Of a DNA stretch of 64,000 nt, positions 54,935-64,000 are shown one piece after another (position 1 is the stretch's first letter; every line of letters begins with the position of its first letter). The notes beneath the pieces were generated by a model. It ran no database searches. It saw only the letters and a program-made list of their open reading frames with translations, and was not told where the DNA came from. The stretch is from the NCBI RefSeq assembly GCF_024519285.1, contig NZ_JAMZCY010000013.1, forward strand, positions 1 to 64,000, written 5' to 3'. The DNA is from Cohnella sp. WQ 127256. Its GTDB lineage: Bacteria > Bacillota > Bacilli > Paenibacillales > Paenibacillaceae. The position numbers and the translations under genes were made by a program.

Positions 54935-54990
54935 AGGTCTAGATTTGAGCAAATAAGGGATCCTATGTCCGTACCATTGCTCACAGCAAT
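54935..54990. repeat. Unit of the intergenic repeat family
   Basis: CAAATAAGGGATCCTATGTC and flanking bases (54950-54973) are the reverse complement of the unit at 27603-27625, with about 20 of 23 positions shared. The remaining sequence to 55065 holds nothing else recognisable. Confidence 0.6.
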
Positions 54991-55065
54991 CGTGCTCCTC
55001 ATTCTCGTTTCTTAAATTTCGACTAACGACGTCATTCCTGTAAAAACGATGATTCATAGAAATGC

Positions 55066-55108
55066 AAAGAGGCTGCCCATAAGATTTTCTAATGGGACAG
55101 CTTCTTTA
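55066..55108 (+). terminator. Terminator after GH3
   Basis: AAAGAGGCTGCCCAT pairs with ATGGGACAGCTTCTTT with one bulge. It resembles the GGCTGTCCC ends of the repeat element at 27469. Confidence 0.75.
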
Positions 55109-55122
55109 CTACCTTTACCCTA

Positions 55123-55151
55123 TGTGGACAAAGAGAAATATGAGATATAAT
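55123..55151 (+). promoter_or_regulatory. Promoter of the sensor kinase gene
   Basis: A perfect -10 TATAAT lies at 55146-55151. Upstream is either TGTGGA at 17-base spacing or TGGACA at 15. The -10 covers the ATG at 55150, which argues against that codon as a start. Confidence 0.55.
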
Positions 55152-55200
55152 GCTAGGACGTGCAAGATTCAAAGTGGATTCAAAGGAGGATGGGCGAGTC

Positions 55201-56946
55201 GTGCGCAGGATAAAACCTTATCTGAATTCGCTACGTTTCAAGTTTATTGCTACTGTTCTAGTTATTTTCGTACCACTTGTCTCCATGCTGGTTATTAATA
55301 ATTTCTATTCTGTTGAAGTTGTCCGCAACCAGGTAGCGCAGTCCAACAAAAATATGCTTAGTCTATATTTAGATCAGATTGACCGTAATTTGGAGGAAGT
55401 GGACAAGTATTTATTTAACACCTTGGAGGGTGATCTGAACGTACTGGATCTGGAATTTGCAAAGTCTCGTGACGAAGACAGATACCAGATTGCTAAAATT
55501 GGCATGTTCAATACCCTGAAGGATGATATGGTGTATTACCCCATCCTCGAATCGTTTTTCGTCTTTTCAGCACTCAATAACGAGCTCATTGTGACTCGGA
55601 ATAATCAGAGTAGCTTCGAAGAACGTGAAGCATCGCGCCAAGAGATGATGAAGATGCTGGAGCAAGGGATGGAGGGCAACGATTACTCCAACTGGCAAGT
55701 CTGGCAAGGTGAGCAGGATAACTATTTGTTTCATCTACTGAAGTCCGGTAATGTCTACATGGGCGCCTGGATCAACAGTAATCAATTAATGGTGCCATTG
55801 AATCTCATCGACCTTGGTGAATCTGGCGCCGCTCTCATCACGACGGACAAATCGGAGCCGATCAGCCATGAGGACCTCATTAATGACAAGGAACTCGACC
55901 TGAACTTTCCCAGCGAATCCTATGCGATGACGGGACAAGGGAAGGACACCTACCTCGTCATGGGTGAGCATTCGACGCAGGGCAATTTCAATCTGGTCGC
56001 ACTCGTTCCCGAGAACACGATCCTGCAGAAACTGCCCTATCTTCAGCGGATTTCATCCATCATCACCCTTGCAGCGGTGCTATTCTTGCTGATCTTCTTC
56101 TTCATGATGAGGACTGTTTTCTTGAAGCCGGTCAAACGAATCGTCATGGCCATGCGCAAGCTTCGAGATGGGAACTGGGAATCGAGGATCGAGCAGAAGC
56201 CTACGTCAACTGAATTCGAGATCGTGAATGAGACGTTCAATCGAATGATCGAAGAAATTCATGATCTGAAAATTAACGTGTATGAGGAAAAGCTGAATCA
56301 TCAGCGCGCGGAGCTGAAGCATTTGCAGCTTCAGATCAATCCTCACTTCTTCCTCAATTCACTCAATATTATATATAATCTAGCAACGGTTAAAGATTTC
56401 GCTCTCATTCAGGAAATGAGCAAATGCCTCGTTTCTTACTTTCGGTTTATGTTTCGTAGCAATTCGTATTTCATACCGCTGAGGGATGAGTTGATCCATA
56501 CGGCTAATTATTTACGGATTCAGCAGCTTAGGTTCCCAGACATATTCCAATATCAGATCGACCAGCCCGAACCCTTCATGGATCAGGAGGTTCCTCCGCT
56601 TATTGTGCAAACTATGGTGGAAAATACGATTAAATATGCAGTCAACATGGACAATCCGATTCATATTTCGGTAGAAATAGATAAGGTGGAAGAAATTGGA
56701 GGAGATTCCCGTCTCCTCATTCATATTAAGGATACCGGTCCTGGATTTTCAGATGAGGTGCTGCAGTGGTTGGCGCTGGATACGGAGGATATGGCCAGCG
56801 AGAATGGAGAGCAGATAGGCATTTGGAATGCGAGAAGAAGGCTTAGACTACTATATCAGGATAGGGCGTCAATTGATTTTTATAATGAGCCTGATCATGG
56901 AGCGGTCGTAAGGATTGGGATTCCTATAGATGAAGAAGTGAGGTGA
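55201..56946 (+). CDS. YesM-type sensor histidine kinase
   Basis: 581 residues from GTG 55201, ten bases after AAAGGAGG; the upstream in-frame ATG 55150 overlaps the -10. A first helix (about 12-34), an extracellular sensor, a second helix (about 280-303), HAMP (VFLKPVKRIVMAMRKLRDGNW), then the LytS-type kinase with HLQLQINPHFFLNSLN (phospho-His) and ATPase box VENTIKYA. It senses an extracellular signal, probably a glycan breakdown product, and passes phosphate to the response regulator starting five bases after its stop. Confidence 0.92.
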   Translation: MRRIKPYLNSLRFKFIATVLVIFVPLVSMLVINNFYSVEVVRNQVAQSNKNMLSLYLDQIDRNLEEVDKYLFNTLEGDLNVLDLEFAKSRDEDRYQIAKIGMFNTLKDDMVYYPILESFFVFSALNNELIVTRNNQSSFEEREASRQEMMKMLEQGMEGNDYSNWQVWQGEQDNYLFHLLKSGNVYMGAWINSNQLMVPLNLIDLGESGAALITTDKSEPISHEDLINDKELDLNFPSESYAMTGQGKDTYLVMGEHSTQGNFNLVALVPENTILQKLPYLQRISSIITLAAVLFLLIFFFMMRTVFLKPVKRIVMAMRKLRDGNWESRIEQKPTSTEFEIVNETFNRMIEEIHDLKINVYEEKLNHQRAELKHLQLQINPHFFLNSLNIIYNLATVKDFALIQEMSKCLVSYFRFMFRSNSYFIPLRDELIHTANYLRIQQLRFPDIFQYQIDQPEPFMDQEVPPLIVQTMVENTIKYAVNMDNPIHISVEIDKVEEIGGDSRLLIHIKDTGPGFSDEVLQWLALDTEDMASENGEQIGIWNARRRLRLLYQDRASIDFYNEPDHGAVVRIGIPIDEEVR

Positions 56947-56951
56947 GATAG

Positions 56952-58559
56952 ATGTTTCATGTTTTGATTGTGGATGATGAAGTTCATGCCGTGAGAGGGC
57001 TACAGGTTGGGGTGCAATGGGACCAGTTGGCTATTGACGAGGTTCATACGGCGCATAGTCTGATGCAAGCCCAAGAGGTGTTTCGTAATCAGAAGATTCA
57101 CCTGATGGTGTGCGATATCGAGATGCCTCAGGGCTCGGGACTCGAATTAACGGCTTGGGTAAAGGCTAATTACCCAGAAACGGAGACGATTTTCCTGACC
57201 TGCCATTCCGATTTTTCCTTCGCCAAGCAGGCGATTCAATTAAATAGCTTCGAGTATCTGCTTAAGCCGGTAGACTATTCAGAGCTGGAAACCGTAATTG
57301 ATAAAGCACTAGGCAAAATGAAGCAGCAGCAGACACTTCGTTCGTTTGAGGAAATTCACCATCACTACCGGCAGTTATGGGAATCCCACAAGCCTGTTGT
57401 AGCGGACAGGCTGTGGCAAGATCTGATTCAACTGAAGATTCCTTCGAATCCCGCGTCCATAAGCGTGCATATGAAAAGTGCCGGGTTCTCTTATCCGGAG
57501 CATGGTAGATTCCTGCCCATTTACACACGTGTTCAGCGCTGGTATAAGGATTTGTCGGAGCGGGATCAGCGGATTATGGAGTATGCCCTCCGCAATGTTC
57601 TGGAAGAAGTCATGAAAAAGGCGGACGGAGTCGCGATTATCCCTGTGTACAATGATTCACTGCTCATAGTCATTCCTGTGGATACGCCTTCGGATAAGGT
57701 CGAGCTCCGTGAGAACTGCGATTCCTTCATCCGGAATTGTAATCAGTATTTATTTTGCGATATCAGCTGTTATGTCGGTGAAACGGTAAAGCTCCATGAA
57801 TTGGTCGGAATGCTACATTCATTGCAACGGCTGGAAGAGAATAATGTGACACAGATCAATCGTACATTCCTGTTGAGTGATTCGAAGAAGAGCGGGTTCC
57901 AGTTTCAACTGGCTCCGCTATCTGAATGGGCGGAATGGATGAAGCTGGGGGCCCGAGACAAATTAAGGGTGCAAGTGTCGTGCTATCTCGAATCATGGAA
58001 GGAGCTCGAGAGTAAGGTTAATGCGCAGGACGTCCATTCGTTCTTTCAGGATTTTCTGCAAATGATTTACTTCGTTCTCCAGTCCAAGGGACTCCAGGCC
58101 AATCAGGTATTTTCCCACAACCTGCTCACCGACAAGCCGGAATCCGTCCTTCGTTCTTTGACAGCCTTGCAGGAATGGGTGAAATTTATCGTAGAAGTCG
58201 CGATGAACCATATCCATTCTATCGAGGAGAATCTATCTGTTGCGGACAAAGTTAAAAGATACATTGCGGAGAAGATCGGAGAGCAAGACCTTTCCCGCGA
58301 AGATATTGCAAGCCATGTATTCTTGAATCCAGACTACTTGACGCGAATTTTCAAGAAGGAAACGGGGATGTCGCTCTCGGACTTCCTCCAACAGAGTCGA
58401 ATTGATCACGCGAAGGAGCTTCTCGTCAATACGGGTCAATCGATCAGTGATATAGCGATCTCTTCCGGTTACTCGAATTTGTCCTACTTTTCGACGATTT
58501 TCAAGAAAACAACGGGACTGAATCCGCTCGATTACCGCAAGCGGTCTCAGCTCAATTAA
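56952..58559 (+). CDS. YesN-type response regulator (receiver plus AraC HTH)
   Basis: 535 residues. The receiver is canonical: VDDE (8-10 acidic pocket), D55 in VCDIEMPQGSG, K in LLKPVDY. A roughly 290-residue middle region follows, then an AraC double HTH at the C terminus (REDIASHVFLNPDYLTRIFKKETGMSLSDFL; AISSGYSNLSYFSTIFKKTTGLNPLDYRK). It pairs with the upstream kinase and most likely activates the ABC importer and glycosidase genes on either side. Confidence 0.93.
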   Translation: MFHVLIVDDEVHAVRGLQVGVQWDQLAIDEVHTAHSLMQAQEVFRNQKIHLMVCDIEMPQGSGLELTAWVKANYPETETIFLTCHSDFSFAKQAIQLNSFEYLLKPVDYSELETVIDKALGKMKQQQTLRSFEEIHHHYRQLWESHKPVVADRLWQDLIQLKIPSNPASISVHMKSAGFSYPEHGRFLPIYTRVQRWYKDLSERDQRIMEYALRNVLEEVMKKADGVAIIPVYNDSLLIVIPVDTPSDKVELRENCDSFIRNCNQYLFCDISCYVGETVKLHELVGMLHSLQRLEENNVTQINRTFLLSDSKKSGFQFQLAPLSEWAEWMKLGARDKLRVQVSCYLESWKELESKVNAQDVHSFFQDFLQMIYFVLQSKGLQANQVFSHNLLTDKPESVLRSLTALQEWVKFIVEVAMNHIHSIEENLSVADKVKRYIAEKIGEQDLSREDIASHVFLNPDYLTRIFKKETGMSLSDFLQQSRIDHAKELLVNTGQSISDIAISSGYSNLSYFSTIFKKTTGLNPLDYRKRSQLN

Positions 58560-58598
58560 GGAAAGAAGCCGATTCCGTATTTACGGAGTCGGCTTTCC
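58559..58598 (+). terminator. Terminator after response regulator
   Basis: GCCGATTCCGT pairs with ACGGAGTCGGC, extended by GGAAAG/CTTTCC. It separates the two-component genes from the importer. Confidence 0.8.
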
Positions 58599-58603
58599 TG
58601 CTT

Positions 58604-58655
58604 ATACGACTTACGACTTAGAAGAGGTCGGAATTTCACAAATGAGAAGTCGTAT
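58604..58655. promoter_or_regulatory. Candidate regulator site upstream of importer operon
   Basis: TACGACTTACGACTTA holds a direct repeat of TACGACTT/ACGACTT. ATACGACTT (58604-58612) is repeated inverted as AAGTCGTAT at 58647-58655. AraC-type proteins often bind direct repeats, so this is a plausible YesN-type site; the evidence is position only. Confidence 0.4.
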
Positions 58656-58732
58656 TATTGGTAAGTGTCCTCCTCTGTACTCCCTTAGAATGAGAACATA
58701 ACCGAAAGGCAAGGAAGAGGGGGAAGCTTCAT

Positions 58733-59665
58733 ATGGCGAAAACAGGATGGGTTCAAACACTAAAGAAAATCAAACGCTATCGGGCATTATTCTTGATGAT
58801 GGTGCCAGGAATCGTCTACCTAATTATTAACAATTACATGCCGATGTTCGGCGTGATTATCGCCTTTAAGGATATTAACTACGCTCAAGGGATTCTCGGT
58901 AGTGATTGGATTGGATTTAAGAATTTCGAGTATTTGTTCAAGACGGATGATGCCTTCACGATTACCCGGAACACGATACTCTACAATGGGTCGTTTATCA
59001 TCCTTAATACGGTTATGGCAATTGGAGTTGCCATTATGCTAAATGAAGTACGAAGTAAGTTCGCAGCCCGATTCTATCAAAGCGTCATTTTACTTCCGTT
59101 CTTGATTTCGATGGTTGTTGTCGGATATCTGGTTCTCTCGATGCTGAGCTCCGAAAACGGATATCTGAACATGAATATTCTCCCGATGTTCGGTATGGAG
59201 CCCATCTCTTGGTACTTTGAACCGAAATATTGGCCTTATATTCTGACAATCGTCCAATTATGGAAAGCTACCGGCTACTTGTGCGTCATCTTCCTGGCTT
59301 CTATTATCGGGATCGACAACGAGTACTACGAGGCAGCCACGATCGACGGCGCTAGCAAGTGGCATCAGATTCGTAGCATTACGGTTCCATTGATTATGCC
59401 GACGATTACAATCATGACGTTGCTTGCGATCGGACGAATTTTTTATTCTGATTTCGGCTTGTTCTATCAGGTTCCACTTAACTCTGGTCCGCTTCAACCG
59501 GTTACGGACGTAATCGACACCTATGTTTACCGAGGCTTGATGACGCTTGGAGATATCGGAATGTCTTCCGCTGCTGGCCTGTACCAATCGATGGTCGGAT
59601 TTATATTGGTCTTGTTGTCCAACTACATCGTCAGCAAACGCAACAAGGAAAATGCCTTGTTCTAA
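58733..59665 (+). CDS. Carbohydrate ABC importer permease, LplB type (second system)
   Basis: 310 residues, six helices. Family start MVPGIVYLIINNYMPMFGVI and AFKDINYAQG, EAA loop YYEAATIDGASKWHQI, C terminus SKRNKENALF. GAGGGGGA lies about ten bases before ATG. It is the counterpart of 35306-36235 but clearly diverged, so the two importers handle different substrates. Confidence 0.92.
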   Translation: MAKTGWVQTLKKIKRYRALFLMMVPGIVYLIINNYMPMFGVIIAFKDINYAQGILGSDWIGFKNFEYLFKTDDAFTITRNTILYNGSFIILNTVMAIGVAIMLNEVRSKFAARFYQSVILLPFLISMVVVGYLVLSMLSSENGYLNMNILPMFGMEPISWYFEPKYWPYILTIVQLWKATGYLCVIFLASIIGIDNEYYEAATIDGASKWHQIRSITVPLIMPTITIMTLLAIGRIFYSDFGLFYQVPLNSGPLQPVTDVIDTYVYRGLMTLGDIGMSSAAGLYQSMVGFILVLLSNYIVSKRNKENALF

Positions 59666-59685
59666 ACCGAAAGAGGGGAAATGCT

Positions 59686-60558
59686 ATGAAAAACCAAATG
59701 AATCAGATATTTGTCCACTCGGTGTTCATCGTTCTTGCCGCCTTGTGCTTGTTCCCTTTCCTTCTACTCTTCATGTCGTCGGTCACGGAGGAAGCTTCGA
59801 TCATTAGCAACGGATATTCAATTTGGCCGAGTGTATTCAGTTTAGAGGCTTACAGTTACCTATGGAATCAGAAATCGGCTATGTTCAATGCTTACGGCAT
59901 TACCATTGTAGTCACTGTTGTGGGTACATTCGTCGGACTGGTGATCAGCGCTTTGCTTGCGTATCCCTTATCCCGGAATGACTTGCCGATGCGTCGTAGC
60001 CTTTCCTTCCTCGTGTTCTTCACGCTTCTGTTTAATGGAGGACTCGTGCCGACGTACTTGATCTACACGGAAGTGTTTGAGATGAAGAACACGTTGATGT
60101 CTCTAGTTGTGCCCGGACTACTCACTAACGGATTTTTCATCCTGCTGATCCGGACATTCTTCGCCAACTCCATTCCTGTTCAGATTATCGAGTCAGCCTA
60201 TATCGATGGAGCATCTGAATTCAAGATCTTCTACCGCATGGTGCTTCCGCTCTCCTTGCCTATTCTGGCAACGATCGGTCTCATGCTGACGATCAACTAC
60301 TGGAACGATTGGTTTAACGGTCTTATCTATGTCACGGAACCGAGCCTGTTCAGTATTCAGAACCTGCTGAATCGAATGCTGGTCAACATTCAGTTCCTCC
60401 AGCAGAACAACCTGGGAGGCCAGAACGTGACAGCGAGTATGCCTATGAATTCTGTTCGGATGGCCATGGCTGTTATCGGGATATTACCTCTGCTGCTGAT
60501 TTACCCGTTCTTTCAGAAGTATTTTGTCAAAGGACTTACGATTGGCGCTGTTAAATAG
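59686..60558 (+). CDS. Carbohydrate ABC importer permease, LplC/YtcP type (second system)
   Basis: 290 residues, six helices. EAA loop IIESAYIDGASEFKIF and C terminus FFQKYFVKGLTIGAVK. GAGGGGA lies six bases before ATG and 20 bases separate it from the LplB-type gene. No ATPase gene is nearby, as usual for this class. Confidence 0.92.
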   Translation: MKNQMNQIFVHSVFIVLAALCLFPFLLLFMSSVTEEASIISNGYSIWPSVFSLEAYSYLWNQKSAMFNAYGITIVVTVVGTFVGLVISALLAYPLSRNDLPMRRSLSFLVFFTLLFNGGLVPTYLIYTEVFEMKNTLMSLVVPGLLTNGFFILLIRTFFANSIPVQIIESAYIDGASEFKIFYRMVLPLSLPILATIGLMLTINYWNDWFNGLIYVTEPSLFSIQNLLNRMLVNIQFLQQNNLGGQNVTASMPMNSVRMAMAVIGILPLLLIYPFFQKYFVKGLTIGAVK

Positions 60559-60628
60559 TAGACCATTCTCGGGTCCTCGGGCCCGGTTGGTATAGATGAA
60601 ATAATAACTTTACTTAGGGGGAATACAC

Positions 60629-62173
60629 ATGCCAAGAAAGTCGAAAGTCTCAATACTCCTGCTCTCCGTTGTACTGATCATGTCATTAGTGCTTTCTGCT
60701 TGCGGTAATTCAAACAACTCGAGTCAGTCATCCTCGCCCGCCGCTAGTGGCAGCACTGCTACGTCAGAAGGAACTGCTTCAGGTCCGAACAACGAAAAAG
60801 AGCTGGAATTAAAGCTTGCTTTTATCGGGTTAGGAAACATGAAGGACGTAAATCTCGTACAAGATGAGATTAGTAAAATTACAAAAGCGAAAATCAACGC
60901 AACAGTTAAATTGATGCCGATCGATATAGGTGCATGGGTACAGCAGGTGAACCTGATGCTTGCCGGAAACGAGCCGCTCGACCTGCTCCTTACCTCCTCC
61001 TTCTTCAACTTCAGCTCACAAGTTGCCAAAGGGCAATTACTTCCAATTGATGAGCTTGTTGCGAAATATGGCCCTACCATTAAAGATACGATGGAACCGA
61101 ATATTTTTAACGCGACTAAGGTGGGCGGCAAAAGCTACGGCGTACCGAGTGTACGGGATACGGCAGCCGACCACGGTTTTGCGGCAAGAAAAGACTTAAT
61201 GGACAAGTACAGCCTGACCTTCGACAATGTTAAAACATACGCAGATTTAGATCCGATCCTCAAGACGATCAAGGACAATGAGCCAGGCATCTACCCGATC
61301 GTTCAACGTTCTCAAGCGAACACGATAGCATCTGAAATCGTTCGGGGATACATTGACGCGATGGGTGATACACCAGGAGTAATCATGGTTAACAACCAGG
61401 ATTTGAAAGTTGTTAACCTCTACGAGCAGCCGATGTACAAGGATGCATTGCAGTTAGCTAGAAGATGGTATCAGGCTGGCTATATAATGCCGGATGCGGC
61501 GACGTCGCAAGAATCGAACAACAGCTTGATGAATGCGGGCAAAGCTTTCAGCTATTTTGCTAACATGAAGCCGGGGTTTGAAGCCCAGGAAACGATAGTC
61601 AATGGGCATGAAATAGTAGCTGTCCGGTTTGTGGCACCGATATCCACTTCCGACTCGAGCACAGGGTTTATGATGTCGATTCCGAAGAATACGCAGGATG
61701 CGGATCGTGCTGCCCAATTGTTGAATCTACTCTACACGGACAAAGACATTGCGAACCTGATCGCCAATGGCATCGAAGGTAAACATTATGTATCCGCAGG
61801 CGACAACCTCATCAAAGCGCCGGAAGGCAGTAGCAACTACATCTTTAACCAGTGGGAAGTGGGCAACAATGCGCTGACCAAAGTATGGGAAGGAACGGCG
61901 CCGGATATTTGGGAGCAAACGAAAGCATTCAACGCAGCGTCAACATTCTCGAAAGCGCTCGGTTTCTCGTTTGATGCTACTCCAGTGAAAACAGAAGTGG
62001 CTGCTGTTGCCAACGTAAATAATCAGTACAAAGCAGGGCTAGAATCCGGCACGATTGATCCGGCCAAGCTGGATGAATTCTTGAGCAAGCTGAGGTCTGC
62101 GGGTCTCGACAAGATCATTGCTGAGAAACAGAAGCAGTTGGATGCTTGGGCGAAGGAAAACAACATCCAATAA
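60629..62173 (+). CDS. Extracellular solute-binding lipoprotein of the second carbohydrate importer
   Basis: 514 residues. Lipobox VLSAC (Cys25), a Ser-rich linker to about residue 55, then the LplA-like binding fold (KITKAKINATVKLMPIDIG, GVPSVRDTAADHGFAARKDLMDKY). AGGGGGA lies ten bases before ATG. It captures the substrate for the two preceding permeases. It is followed by a terminator, so the GH3 gene downstream is transcribed partly by read-through or from its own promoter. Confidence 0.92.
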   Translation: MPRKSKVSILLLSVVLIMSLVLSACGNSNNSSQSSSPAASGSTATSEGTASGPNNEKELELKLAFIGLGNMKDVNLVQDEISKITKAKINATVKLMPIDIGAWVQQVNLMLAGNEPLDLLLTSSFFNFSSQVAKGQLLPIDELVAKYGPTIKDTMEPNIFNATKVGGKSYGVPSVRDTAADHGFAARKDLMDKYSLTFDNVKTYADLDPILKTIKDNEPGIYPIVQRSQANTIASEIVRGYIDAMGDTPGVIMVNNQDLKVVNLYEQPMYKDALQLARRWYQAGYIMPDAATSQESNNSLMNAGKAFSYFANMKPGFEAQETIVNGHEIVAVRFVAPISTSDSSTGFMMSIPKNTQDADRAAQLLNLLYTDKDIANLIANGIEGKHYVSAGDNLIKAPEGSSNYIFNQWEVGNNALTKVWEGTAPDIWEQTKAFNAASTFSKALGFSFDATPVKTEVAAVANVNNQYKAGLESGTIDPAKLDEFLSKLRSAGLDKIIAEKQKQLDAWAKENNIQ

Positions 62174-62197
62174 TCGCAATGTAATCTGACAAATGAA

Positions 62198-62240
62198 GAC
62201 TCCCTTCTTCGAAACGCCTGTTTCGAGGGAGGGACTTTAT
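62198..62240 (+). terminator. Terminator or attenuating hairpin after second binding protein
   Basis: TCCC..TCGAAAC pairs with GTTTCGA..GGGA around a four-base loop, followed by a weak T-rich stretch (TTTATTAT). Confidence 0.65.
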
Positions 62241-62298
62241 TATCCGGACCCTAGCAGCTTTAGTTACGAAGTCAATTATTAAGTATGGAGGTGCACCT

Positions 62299-64000
62299 AT
62301 GGCACGGGACATTAAAGGCTTAATTGCACAAATGACATTGGAAGAGAAGGCCGGTATGTGTTCCGGTCTGGATTTCTGGCATATGAAAGGGATCGAGCGC
62401 CTGGGCATCCCGTCGATCATGCTCACCGACGGTCCTCATGGGCTACGGAAGCAGCGGGCATCAGGGGATCATCTTGGTTTATTCGATAGCGTACCGGCAA
62501 CTTGTTTTCCTTCGGCTGCAGGTCTTGCTAGCTCTTGGGACCGAGATTTGGCACGCAAAGTCGGTGTTGCGCTTGGGGAAGAGTGTCAAGCGGAAGAAGT
62601 TGCGGTCTTACTTGGACCAGGTGCCAATATCAAACGTTCGCCGCTCTGCGGCCGTAACTTCGAATATTTCTCTGAAGATCCATACTTGTCTTCCGGTATG
62701 GCTTCTAGCCATATCCAAGGCGTTCAAAGCCAGGGAGTTGGCACTTCGCTCAAGCATTTCGCCGCGAACAACCAGGAACATCGCCGTATGACCGGGAATT
62801 CGGTCGTCGATGAGAGGACATTGCGGGAAATTTATTTAGCCAGCTTCGAGCTTGCCGTGAAGGAAGCGCAGCCTTGGACGGTGATGTGCTCCTACAATAA
62901 AGTGAACGGAACTTATGCGTCCGAGAATGAATACTTGCTGACGGACATCTTGAAAGACGAATGGGGTCATGAAGGGTTCGTCGTTTCCGACTGGGGTGCG
63001 GTCAATGAACGCGCTGACGGACTAGCAGCTGGACTCGAGCTAGAGATGCCGTCAAGCGGAGGAGCTGGTGATCGCAAAGTCGTCGAGGCTGTTCGCAGTG
63101 GCAAGCTTTCGGAGGAAAAGCTGGACCGGGCTGTCGAGCGTCTGCTGAACATAATTTTCATGGCCGTAGATAACAAAAAAACGGGTGCATCGTATGATAT
63201 GCAAGCCCATCACCAGCTCGCTCGTGAAGTAGCGCGGGAAAGCATGGTGCTGCTGAAGAATGAGGGCGATATTCTGCCGCTGCTTAAGGAAGGGCATATT
63301 GCCGTGATTGGCGAGTTTGCGGTCAAACCACGCTATCAGGGTGGAGGAAGCTCCCATATCAAGCCAACCAAGCTGGAGGATATCCGGGAAGAGATCATGA
63401 AATCCGCAGGAAGCGGTGCGAAAGTTACTTACGCACAGGGATATGATCTGCAATCGGATGTACCGGACGAACGGCTTGTGGAGGAAGCGAAGCAGGCTGC
63501 TGCTCAAGCGGGCATAGCGGTGATCTTCGCAGGATTGCCTGATCGTTATGAATCGGAAGGCTTCGACCGGAGTCATCTTCGTCTTCCAGACAATCAGATC
63601 AAGCTGATCCAGGCTGTAGCGGAAATGCAAAGCAACATTGTTCTTGTCTTGAGCAATGGAGCTCCAATCGAAATGCCATGGCTCGGAAGTGTCAAGGCAG
63701 TTCTAGAAGCCTATCTCGGAGGTCAAGCATTGGGCGGTGCGATTGCAGATTTGCTATTTGGAGATGCCAACCCGTGCGGCAAGCTGGCGGAGACATTCCC
63801 ACAGCGGCTTGAGCACAATCCATCTCAGCTTAACTTCCCGGGTGAAGGCGATCTTGTCGAGTACAAGGAAGGCTTATTCGTCGGTTACCGTTATTACGAT
63901 GCCAAACACATCGAGCCGCTGTTCCCTTTTGGATTTGGTTTAAGTTACACGACCTTTGAATACTCCAATTTGGTTATCGACAAAAATAGCATTCGTGACG
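62299..64000 (+). CDS. Glycoside hydrolase family 3, 3' end outside window
   Basis: 567 codons are visible with no stop before the window edge. GGAGGTG lies five bases before ATG. It begins [23 protein letters not shown], the classical start of GH3 beta-glucosidases. Motifs: [40 protein letters not shown] and nucleophile Asp in GFVVSDWG (D231). The second domain begins [11 protein letters not shown] and ends near [14 protein letters not shown], after which an FN3-like domain would follow outside the window. There is no signal peptide, so it is cytoplasmic. It is the third gene group of the second importer module and probably hydrolyses the imported beta-glycoside. Confidence 0.93.
   Translation, partial: MARDIKGLIAQMTLEEKAGMCSGLDFWHMKGIERLGIPSIMLTDGPHGLRKQRASGDHLGLFDSVPATCFPSAAGLASSWDRDLARKVGVALGEECQAEEVAVLLGPGANIKRSPLCGRNFEYFSEDPYLSSGMASSHIQGVQSQGVGTSLKHFAANNQEHRRMTGNSVVDERTLREIYLASFELAVKEAQPWTVMCSYNKVNGTYASENEYLLTDILKDEWGHEGFVVSDWGAVNERADGLAAGLELEMPSSGGAGDRKVVEAVRSGKLSEEKLDRAVERLLNIIFMAVDNKKTGASYDMQAHHQLAREVARESMVLLKNEGDILPLLKEGHIAVIGEFAVKPRYQGGGSSHIKPTKLEDIREEIMKSAGSGAKVTYAQGYDLQSDVPDERLVEEAKQAAAQAGIAVIFAGLPDRYESEGFDRSHLRLPDNQIKLIQAVAEMQSNIVLVLSNGAPIEMPWLGSVKAVLEAYLGGQALGGAIADLLFGDANPCGKLAETFPQRLEHNPSQLNFPGEGDLVEYKEGLFVGYRYYDAKHIEPLFPFGFGLSYTTFEYSNLVIDKNSIRD

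Overview
The window reads as a chromosomal segment of a spore-former of the Paenibacillaceae (Paenibacillus/Cohnella type). This is inferred from the S-layer-homology (SLH) surface proteins, the LplB/LplC-type polysaccharide ABC importers with YesM/YesN-type sensing, the many glycoside hydrolases, the strong AGGAGG-type ribosome binding sites, and a Paenibacillus-style intergenic repeat. No database could be searched; all assignments come from motifs, domain order and context.

Region 1 (1-14.2 kb). A truncated SLH protein (Ig-like repeats, fibronectin III, SLH) is followed by an AraC remnant and then one tightly packed plus-strand operon (3305-13979). The operon encodes a membrane-anchored clan-A-like glycosidase with a CBM9-like domain, a membrane HEAT-repeat protein, a processive GT2 synthase, a protein with an atypical receiver (phosphoacceptor Asp replaced by Glu), a UDP-HexNAc 6-dehydrogenase, two paralogous GH18-like barrels around a dedicated GlmM, and a terminator. 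I read this as a synthase-dependent exopolysaccharide system drawing on UDP-GlcNAc and probably its uronic acid. It is the best candidate here for an undescribed system.

Region 2 (14.2-30 kb). A minus-strand TetR-MMPL exporter pair has a palindromic operator. A receiver-SARP/BTAD regulator is translationally coupled to a giant hybrid kinase with two different kinase cores. These are followed by an 1877-residue SLH protein whose promoter carries two identical 9-bp repeats 11 bp apart, placed just upstream of a -10 as in SARP-controlled promoters. Then come a repeat element, an IS3 orfA remnant and a secreted stalk-domain protein.

Region 3 (30-42.6 kb). A MATE transporter gene is divergent from a carbohydrate module: GntR/LacI hybrid regulator, membrane AraC sensor-regulator, LplB/LplC/lipoprotein importer, GH38 mannosidase and an acetyl-esterase that appears to start at ATC. 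A 70-bp piece of the MATE gene is repeated directly after the esterase terminator, so the module is bracketed by direct repeats.

Region 4 (42.6-49.6 kb). This is a patchwork of single genes and remnants: an ADP-ribosylglycohydrolase, a kinase N-terminal remnant, an AlkD-like protein, an ABC exporter fragment, a small membrane/coiled-coil protein, butanediol-type dehydrogenase divergent from a LacI regulator with matching operators, and a small lipoprotein.

Region 5 (49.7 kb to end). A second carbohydrate module contains GH78 rhamnosidase, GH3, YesM/YesN two-component system, LplB/LplC/lipoprotein importer and a second GH3 running off the window. No rRNA, tRNA, CRISPR array or intact transposon was seen.
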